Positions 8,521 through 13,443 of a stretch of DNA of 21,926 nucleotides are shown here, piece after piece. The stretch is from JBGPIK01 sp041484845 (GTDB lineage Bacteria; Desulfobacterota; Binatia; UBA9968), in contig JBGPIK010000065.1 in NCBI GenBank assembly GCA_041484845.1, positions 1-21,926 on the forward strand, read 5' to 3'. The stretch's first letter is position 1, and each line of letters starts with the position of its first letter. The position numbers and the translations under genes were made by a program. The notes below the pieces were generated by a model that saw only the letters and a program-made list of their open reading frames with translations, was not told the DNA's origin and made no database searches.

Positions 8521-8943
8521 ATGAGCGAAGAGCAAGAATTAATCGTCCAAGCCAATGAAGGCTTTTACCGCGCCTTCGAAAGTCTGGACCCCGGCCAAAT
8601 GGAGGAGGTCTGGGCGCGAGAGGATTCCATTCAATGCGGCCATCCGGGTTGGCAAATGTTAAGAGGGTGGAAATCGGTGATGGAAAGTTGGCGGAGGATT
8701 TTTGAAAACACGCCGGCGATTCGTTTTATGCTGACCGATATCTCCGTTGAGGTGCGGGGCGCGATTGCGTGGGTGACGCTTTATGAAAACCTCATCGGGA
8801 CGGTTGAAGGCCAAAATGTTTCCGCTACCGTCCTCACAACTAATATTTTTGAAAAGAAACCGGAAGGATGGCGCCTGATCCATCATCACGGATCTTCGGT
8901 GGCGCAACCGCCGCCGCAGGCGAATCCGACCACGGTTCATTGA
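8521..8943 (+). CDS. NTF2-like/SnoaL-type protein
   Basis: A 140-residue alpha+beta barrel protein of the SnoaL_3 group. Typical features are the N-terminal helix with YRAFESLDPGQMEEVWARED, the GHPGWQMLRGWKSVMESW segment, alternating strands (IRFMLTDISVEVRGAIAWVTLYE) and the C-terminal GWRLIHHHGS signature. Family members can be isomerases, hydrolases or non-catalytic binding modules. It lies eight bases after the cupin gene, suggesting co-expression. The ribosome site (ATCAGG) is weak, so coupling to the upstream gene is plausible. Confidence 0.82.
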   Translation: MSEEQELIVQANEGFYRAFESLDPGQMEEVWAREDSIQCGHPGWQMLRGWKSVMESWRRIFENTPAIRFMLTDISVEVRGAIAWVTLYENLIGTVEGQNVSATVLTTNIFEKKPEGWRLIHHHGSSVAQPPPQANPTTVH

Positions 8944-9052
8944 CGTGCTTGCACTGGTGATCGCATCGACTCATCCCTATGCTAAATCTTAAACTCCGTT
9001 CAGAAAAACCGGCGCGTTCACGGCCCATTTCCTCCGAGAACGCTATGCAGCG

Positions 9053-9772
9053 ATGATTACGCTCGCGGGCAAGGTGGTTCTCGTCACCGGCGCCGGGCGA
9101 GGAATCGGCAAGGCCGTTTCCCTTTTGCTTGCCCAAGCGGGTTGCCGCGTGGCTCTCGCATCGCGGAGCGGCGATCAGCTCGACGCGGTGGCGGCGATCA
9201 TCGAAAAAAATAAAGGTGAGGCTTTTAGCGTGCCGGCCGATTTGACCCGAGATGACGAAATTGCCCGTCTTGTTGATTCGATTCGAGAGAAGTGGGGCAG
9301 CGTGGATATTCTCATTAACAATGCGGGTTGGGGAAAGAGGGCATCCGTGGCGCGCGCGAAAATCGAGGATTGGGACCAAACCTTTCGCCTGAACCTGCAC
9401 GCGCCTATGGTGCTTGCTCATTTACTCGTGCCCGATATGATTTCCAAAGGCGAAGGCGCTGTGATCAATATCGGCTCGATCTCGGGTAAAACCGGCGAGG
9501 CGAACGGCTCGGCCTATTCGGCGTCCAAGTTCGGTCTGATCGGATTCACGCAGTCGCTTTTTGAAGAAGTCAGGGAGTATGGGATTAAAGTGGCAGTAAT
9601 CTTACCCGGTTTTGTCGATACACCGCTCATTCCCGCGAACCGGCAGTTGGATCGAAGCAAGATGATACGCGCCGAGGACATTGCGCAGACCGTTCATTTT
9701 ATCTTGACCGCGCCGCCAACCTGCTGCCCGGTGGAAATCACCGTGCGGCCGCAGAGAAGTCCTTACCGTTAG
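9053..9772 (+). CDS. Short-chain dehydrogenase/reductase (SDR)
   Basis: Classical SDR of 239 residues. The NAD(P)-binding TGAGRGIG is at 12-19, NNAG at 89-92, the catalytic Ser near 142-144 (INIGSIS), and Tyr155 and Lys159 in YSASK. ASRS after the second strand suggests NADP(H) preference, as basic residues there bind the 2'-phosphate. The C-terminal part (VILPGFVDTPLIPAN, then a short tail with RPQRSPYR) is that of 3-oxoacyl-ACP-reductase-like members with unknown substrate. The start ATG 9053 gives the standard LAGKVVLVTGAG N-terminus. About 110 bases separate it from the NTF2-like gene. Confidence 0.92.
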   Translation: MITLAGKVVLVTGAGRGIGKAVSLLLAQAGCRVALASRSGDQLDAVAAIIEKNKGEAFSVPADLTRDDEIARLVDSIREKWGSVDILINNAGWGKRASVARAKIEDWDQTFRLNLHAPMVLAHLLVPDMISKGEGAVINIGSISGKTGEANGSAYSASKFGLIGFTQSLFEEVREYGIKVAVILPGFVDTPLIPANRQLDRSKMIRAEDIAQTVHFILTAPPTCCPVEITVRPQRSPYR

Positions 9773-9999
9773 TGAGAGATGATTTATAAATCGAGCAAGA
9801 TTCTACCGTAATCCTTCCGCAGACCATCAATAATGCGGATGACCTCGCAAGCAGTAATGTCTTGGACGCCCGACTAAGCTTCTGCACGTTTCGCCTTCAT
9901 CAGGGCCAAGAATATGAAAGCTACCCATCATTCTATCGTTTTGGCTTAGCTGGGTGGATCGCAAACAGAGGCGGTATACTTGTGTCGGAGCACATATTT
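9773..9999. other. Intergenic region between SDR and the mercury operon, no clear gene
   Basis: No intact gene was found. On the minus strand a short frame from ATG 9899 reads MKAKRAEA, a TAG stop, then an open stretch SGVQDITACEVIRIIDGLRK ending at a TAA near 9780. It may be a gene relic but matches nothing I recognise. Confidence 0.4.
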
Positions 10000-10485
10000 T
10001 CAGGAGCTATCTCGGCGGTGTTTAAGGGTCTCTGAAGCCTGTCTTACGGCTTGATATATGTCACCTAAGCAACAGTTCCCCCTTGGATTGGTAACCTCGC
10101 AACGGCACTCACCAGCCTTGATTCGTTCAGTTATCGTTTTGGGAATGTCTGTTGTTCCCTTGGAGCGAATGTCGTCCCATATCGCCTTACTATCAAAATC
10201 AAAACAGTAACAAAGTGGTACCGGGTCCTCCTTCTCCTTGACACCCACCCGAACCGAAAGCTGGTTCTTGGTGATTACCTGTTCTCCGGATGCGGGCACA
10301 TAGACAACATCGCAGTCCGGTGAATCGCAGAAAGCATATGGCGGCAAAGCCAAAGACTGTCTGTGCTCAGGTCTGATGAGCGTTTCTACGGTTATTCGTG
10401 GAACGGGTTTGCAGAGTGTTCCGTTCTGAGGGCACACGACACCAACTTGTTTATGTGGATGAGCGCAGCTCGCTTGCATGGCCAC
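10000..10485 (-). CDS. CopZ-type [2Fe-2S]/zinc metallochaperone domain protein
   Basis: 161-residue cytosolic cysteine-rich protein resembling the N-terminal domain of Archaeoglobus CopZ, which binds a [2Fe-2S] cluster and zinc. Shared signatures are CPQNG near the N-terminus, the FCDSPDCDVVY zinc-site region, RVGVKEKEDPVPLCYC and the C-terminal CEVTNPRGNCC. There is no C-terminal heavy-metal-associated (HMA) domain with an MxCxxC motif, so this is the NTD-only form. It is the last gene of the merR operon. The GTG at 10485 follows the merF stop directly, with GGAG four bases before it; ATG 10479 is an alternative. A role as intracellular acceptor or reductant for imported Hg(II) is inference from context. 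Confidence 0.82.
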   Translation of the reverse strand: MAMQASCAHPHKQVGVVCPQNGTLCKPVPRITVETLIRPEHRQSLALPPYAFCDSPDCDVVYVPASGEQVITKNQLSVRVGVKEKEDPVPLCYCFDFDSKAIWDDIRSKGTTDIPKTITERIKAGECRCEVTNPRGNCCLGDIYQAVRQASETLKHRRDSS

Positions 10486-10710
10486 TCAGCTCCGCTGCTT
10501 TCTTTGCCATAGACCAAAAATTGCCAGAATCAAAAACAAACACAAAACAGGCAGAAGCAGATAATCAAGATATGGAATGAGGACTCCCAGCCCCATAATG
10601 CCGAGTCCCACGACCAAGACGGGCGTGAAGCAGCATATTGTGGTGACTACTGCTCCCCAGGTTCCCACCTTTAAGCACTTGCTAGCTCCGTTGTTAATCA
10701 TGACTCGCAC
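10486..10710 (-). CDS. merF: MerF-type mercury transport protein
   Basis: Small inner-membrane protein with two transmembrane helices that moves Hg(II) into the cytoplasm. The first helix holds the diagnostic vicinal cysteines in TTICCFTPVLVVGLGIMG; the second is YLDYLLLPVLCLFLILAIFG, with the YLDY-LLP pattern of MerF. Known MerF proteins are about 81 residues and carry a second Cys pair near the C-terminus; here the chain ends in WQRKQRS and lacks that pair. Start is ambiguous: TTG 10713, GTG 10710 and ATG 10701 are in frame; GTG 10710 has the best spacing to GCGGAAA. It is ten bases downstream of the thioredoxin-like gene. Confidence 0.88.
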   Translation of the reverse strand: MRVMINNGASKCLKVGTWGAVVTTICCFTPVLVVGLGIMGLGVLIPYLDYLLLPVLCLFLILAIFGLWQRKQRS

Positions 10711-10720
10711 CAAATTTCCG

Positions 10721-10990
10721 CTAAAGTATGGGTTGTCCTATGCCTTCAGCTCTCAAAGCCGCCTCACTGATGCCTCGGCCGGTGCAACAATCGGCAAGCT
10801 TCCCGTCGAAGACGACCGCTGGCACACTCCGAACGCCCAGAGTCTCGGCTCTGCAAGCGACTGCTGCATCCTTCATGTCGAGCACCGTTACGTCACACGA
10901 AGGACAAGCAATAGCGTTCACAAGCTCGATTGCCTCCTGACATACCGGACACCCAGCGCTAAAGGTCTCGACTTTTTGTTTGGTACTCAT
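10721..10990 (-). CDS. Thioredoxin/glutaredoxin-fold protein of the mer operon
   Basis: 89-residue thioredoxin-like protein: first strand VETFSAGCPVC with a CPVC active site, a helix EAIELVNAIA, a second CPSC motif, and SVPAVVFDG with the cis-proline characteristic of the fold, then a vicinal CC. The six-cysteine content exceeds that of a normal thioredoxin and suits thiophilic metal handling. The ATG at 10990 overlaps the merR stop (ATGA) and has AAGGAG eight bases upstream; a GTG six bases earlier is less well placed. Translational coupling to merR is likely. It could pass electrons to, or buffer Hg(II) between, MerF and the CopZ-like protein; that is inference. Confidence 0.8.
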   Translation of the reverse strand: MSTKQKVETFSAGCPVCQEAIELVNAIACPSCDVTVLDMKDAAVACRAETLGVRSVPAVVFDGKLADCCTGRGISEAALRAEGIGQPIL

Positions 10991-11439
10991 AAACACTTCT
11001 CCTTTCGATACGATTTAACTTTTCGACTAACGGTTGATGGCTCTGAGTCAAGGGATTCAAGAATCGGACACTGTGTAGCGGGTCCGTCACCAGAGCACTC
11101 AGCGATTAGCTTATCGAGCGTCTTGCGAATGCGCGCCAGTGACCGGATCTTTCCGTCAATGTCTTCGATTTTATGCGCTGCATACGTTCGGACCTCGGCG
11201 CACCTGGCACGTGGCGTTGCGCGCAAAGCCAGAAGCTTCTTTATTTCGTTCAGTGAAAAACCGAGCTCTTGCGCTTGTTTGATAAACTTCACCCGGCGAA
11301 AACTCTCGGAAGAATACAGCCGGTAATTTGAAACAGTCCTCGGAGGCCTCGGAATCAGCCCGCGTCGCTCATAGTAACGCAAAGTCTCAACATGAACCTT
11401 TGCTTGCTTCGCGAGTTCGCCAATGGTAAATGGATTCAT
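10987..11439 (-). CDS. merR: MerR, mercury-responsive transcription regulator
   Basis: 150-residue MerR-family activator/repressor. The N-terminal winged helix is FTIGELAKQAKVHVETLRYYERRGLI, then the wing and RVKFIKQAQELGFSLNEIKKLL and a long dimerisation helix. The three mercury-binding cysteines of MerR are present at C80, C115 and C124, with the same 35 and 9 residue spacings as C82, C117 and C126 in Tn501 MerR. This separates it from Cu, Zn and Pb relatives. It is the first gene of its own operon, not divergent as in Tn21/Tn501. AGAGGA lies seven bases before the ATG. Confidence 0.93.
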   Translation of the reverse strand: MNPFTIGELAKQAKVHVETLRYYERRGLIPRPPRTVSNYRLYSSESFRRVKFIKQAQELGFSLNEIKKLLALRATPRARCAEVRTYAAHKIEDIDGKIRSLARIRKTLDKLIAECSGDGPATQCPILESLDSEPSTVSRKVKSYRKEKCL

Positions 11440-11458
11440 TTCTTTTCCTCTGAATCCA

Positions 11459-11489
11459 ATTTACACCCTGTACCTGGGTACAGAGTCAA
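11459..11489 (-). promoter_or_regulatory. MerR-controlled promoter/operator of the mer operon
   Basis: Read on the minus strand: -35 TTGACT (11489-11484), a 19-base spacer and a -10-like GTAAAT (11464-11459). The over-long 19-base spacer is the hallmark of MerR-activated promoters. Inside it is a perfect dyad CTGTACC-CA-GGTACAG (11468-11483) with the GTAC cores of known mer operators. The leader to the merR ATG is only about 13 bases, so one operator controls merR and the three genes behind it. Confidence 0.9.
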
Positions 11490-11727
11490 GCCTTGGGTGT
11501 AAACTTGTTTATAGGCCAGACAATCAATTGAACGTGCCTCTAATTTGGCCGGCCAGGTGCGCTCTGCAGGGGTTCACTGAAGAGACAGGTGTCGACGCGG
11601 AGCAAACTTTCGGCAAAGGAATTCCGGTAACGACGTCTGCTACCATGAACGGTAAAAAACTCCAACTTCTGAACCGACCCATAGCTCGACCAAAACTGTT
11701 CGGCATTTTACAAACGAAGTTCCCAGT
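11490..11727. other. Region between mer and osmC promoters, no recognised gene
   Basis: About 240 bases separate the divergent mer promoter from the osmC-like gene promoter. Short frames on both strands look like noise and none has a convincing ribosome site. No tRNA, repeat or terminator was recognised. Confidence 0.4.
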
Positions 11728-11756
11728 TTGCCATTCAATACCGACTCCCTTATGTT
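11728..11756 (+). promoter_or_regulatory. Possible sigma-70 promoter of the osmC-like gene
   Basis: TTGCCA (11728-11733), a 17-base spacer and TATGTT (11751-11756) lie about 25 bases before the strong ribosome site of the next gene. The match to consensus is good (TTGNCA, TATNTT); position relative to the gene supports it. Confidence 0.45.
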
Positions 11757-11793
11757 GACGAGCCGTAACGATTCGATCCGAAAGGAGGCCAGT

Positions 11794-12294
11794 ATGGCTG
11801 AGGATATCCAAGTCAAGAGAGAGATCACGCTTGAAGCGGATGCGGAAACCCTAGAGAAAATGCGCAAGGAAGGGCACGCCAGAGGCTTTACCGTTTATTG
11901 CGATGAAGGGGAACGCGTCGGAGGTGACAACTCAGCTCCGCCGCCGCTGGCTTATTTTGGACTGTCTTTGGCTTTTTGACTGCTTACGCAGATTTCCCGG
12001 TACGGGGAAATGATGAAAACCAAAATCGACAAAGCCAAAGTGTTTGTCACCGCGCGCTTCAAAAGCGAAGGCTCCGTTTTGCGCGAAACTGTGCAAGCTG
12101 TCGGCCTGGGTTTCGAAACCCGATGTGACTTACAGTCCACCGAACCGGCAGAAAAAGTCGCAGCCGTAGTGCGTAATGCCGAAAGAGGCTGTTATGTGAT
12201 GCAGACCATTCTGCAGCCAACACCGATAGAGCGGCACTTTACGCTCAACGGGGCTGCCTTTGAACCCGACAAGTTTCCGAGTAAACAGCGGTGA
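11794..12294 (+). CDS. OsmC-family selenoprotein (in-frame TGA = Sec62)
   Basis: OsmC/Ohr-fold thiol peroxidase-like protein, 166 residues when TGA at 11977-11979 is read as selenocysteine. Before the TGA: ITLEADAETLEKMRKEGHAR, GFTVYCDEGERVGGDN, APPPLAYFGLSLAF. After it, in the same frame: LLTQISRYGEMM, the TARFKSEGSVLRETVQAVG segment, GFETRCDLQSTEPAEK and GCYVMQTILQPTP. OsmC proteins carry a redox Cys exactly after the PxPLxxxxxxLxx helix start, where this gene has TGA. A clean bacterial SECIS hairpin follows. AAAGGAGG lies five bases before ATG 11794. Naive gene calling would give two fragments (stop at 11979; false start at 12010). OsmC-like selenoproteins are a known bacterial family; the substrate, probably an organic peroxide or a reactive thiol species, is not known. 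Confidence 0.88.
11980..12011 (+). promoter_or_regulatory. Bacterial SECIS element in the osmC-like gene
   Basis: Directly after the TGA come a small CTGC-TTAC-GCAG hairpin (11980-11991) and a perfect seven-pair stem, ATTTCCC (11992-11998) with GGGAAAT (12005-12011), capped by the six-base loop GGTACG. The loop begins with GG(U) 19 bases after the TGA, as required for SelB binding in bacterial SECIS elements. Confidence 0.82.
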
Positions 12295-12389
12295 TTTAGA
12301 TTAATCGTCGATCCGTCTAAAACCATCGCTTTACACTCGGAGGCTGAGGATTGTTGCTAGTTCATGAATGATCTCCAGGCCTGTCCGAG

Positions 12390-12630
12390 ACTTAACCTTA
12401 ACGTTGCATAAAAATCCCAGGTCGATGGCCGGGAGAGGCCGATCTGGCTGGGGTATGAGCCAGATCAGGAGCCTCCAGCTGGACTTCACCAAAAGTCAAC
12501 TCCAGGGAGAGGTAGAAAGTTAATAGAAAGTATCATCACAAATATTTTAACTTTCATAGGTATTTCGGTGCTCGCGGTTACGTGGCTCGAACTGTCTGAG
12601 CCCGAAATTTATGCAACGTTAAGGTTAAGT
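12390..12630. mobile_element. Small non-autonomous inverted-repeat element (MITE)
   Basis: Perfect 23-base inverted repeats lie at 12390-12412 (ACTTAACCTTAACGTTGCAT then AAA) and 12608-12630. If the outer TTAA (12392-12395 and 12625-12628) is a target duplication, the element is 229 bases with 17-base ends starting CCTTAACG. TTAA targets and CC-ends recall IS1380/piggyBac-like transposition, which is only suggestive. No transposase frame is present. The inside is highly structured: GATCTGGCT (12441-12449) pairs with AGCCAGATC (12458-12466), and GAAAGTTAA (12515-12523) with TTAACTTTC (12547-12555). It ends three bases from the stop codon of the convergent deiodinase-like gene. Confidence 0.85.
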
Positions 12631-12633
12631 TGG

Positions 12634-13353
12634 TCAACGATTGGCCTTCTCCGCATCTGTAGCATAGGGCAGATGACCTTTTGCGTTCTGATAATCCCGA
12701 ATCGCCTTTTTCCCTGAGCGCCGGTAGATCCGCTCACGATCGTGCGGATCCATGGGAATCCAGTGCAGCCGCTCCGAAATAGCCTTTCGAATGATTGGCA
12801 CCCGGCGAGCTTTCATGTCATCCAAGCGAACGAGGCTTTCGCATATCCCTTCGATCTCATGCGCGTCGGTCCAGTCGGACTTGTAAACGACAAGGCCGTC
12901 GCGGTCGATCAAATAGACCATATTGGGCAGAAGGCCGTAGGCTCGATGCGTCGCTCCCTCAAGATCATCGAGAAGAATTGGAATTTCCACTCGTTCCAAC
13001 TCCTGAAGCTTTCGCGCCTGCGCGATCTTCTGTTCGAAGGAAACGTGGTGCGGAATATGTTCGCCTGGGTGCGCCTCGCGAACATAGACAATAAAGAATT
13101 CAAACCCTCGCGGCTGAAAGTGTTCAAAAAGCTTCGTGAGTGGAGGAACCTCCCCCACAAAAGGCGGTTAGGTTACGGATCCGAACTCGAGCAGGACGTG
13201 TTTCTTTGTCCTAAAGTCCATCAGGGAAACTTTCATGCCATCGAGATCCGTCATGATAAAGGGCGGCGCCTCTGTTCCGCTTTTAGCTACGGAGAAGAAA
13301 TCGGGCGCGCCTATTTCGCATTGCCCAAAACCTTCGTAATTGTAAAGATCCAT
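12634..13353 (-). CDS. Deiodinase-like redoxin with in-frame TAA at the catalytic Sec position
   Basis: Thioredoxin-fold protein of the iodothyronine-deiodinase-like/redoxin group: 239 residues if codon 62 (TAA, 13170-13168) is read through. Residues 1-61 include GTEAPPFIMTDLDG and HVLLEFGSVT; after the TAA, in the same frame, come PPFVGEVPPLTKLFEHF, FFIVYVREAHPGEH, LDDLEGATHRAYGLLPNM and VYLIDRDGLVVYKSDW. Animal deiodinases read FGSxTUPPF and YxxEAHP, so the TAA falls exactly on the selenocysteine. The start is firm (GGAGG five bases before ATG 13353). The frame after the TAA is undamaged and a SECIS-like hairpin follows. It is the last gene of the arsenic/redox operon, 90 bases after the flavoprotein. 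If TAA is a true stop, only a 61-residue inactive fragment is made. Natural activity of bacterial members is not known; they are not expected to act on thyroid hormone. Confidence 0.85.
13136..13158 (-). promoter_or_regulatory. SECIS-like hairpin downstream of the in-frame TAA
   Basis: On the minus strand, nine bases after the TAA, GTGGGGGA pairs with TCCACTCAC (one G-A mismatch, one bulged T) under a GGTTCC loop that starts 17 bases after the TAA. Stem, GGU-starting loop and distance match bacterial SECIS elements and closely parallel the osmC-like element (loop GGTACG, 19 bases after its TGA). Confidence 0.65.
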
Positions 13354-13443
13354 AACAACCTCCGTGTTGCTTTCATATGTCGGGAGAACTTGGCCAAAGT
13401 CAATGTTTTCCAGCCCTTCGGGACGTCTGGCGTGAAAGAGAGA

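Noticed and set aside
10577..11326. Plus-strand frame of 249 codons
   Set aside because: It is antisense to merF, the thioredoxin-like gene and merR, all of which are recognised and linked to a good promoter.
12010..12294. Independent small gene starting at ATG 12010
   Set aside because: It starts within the SECIS stem and is the C-terminal half of an OsmC protein in frame with the first half.
12634..13158. Independent 174-residue gene starting at GTG 13158
   Set aside because: It would begin inside the thioredoxin fold after the catalytic position, has no ribosome site of its own, and its upstream frame holds the missing N-terminal half with a strong ribosome site.
13354..13443. Internal promoter before the deiodinase-like gene
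   Set aside because: TTGACT and TATGAA occur on the minus strand, but their spacing is about 20 bases and there is no MerR-type dyad, so support is too weak to list.
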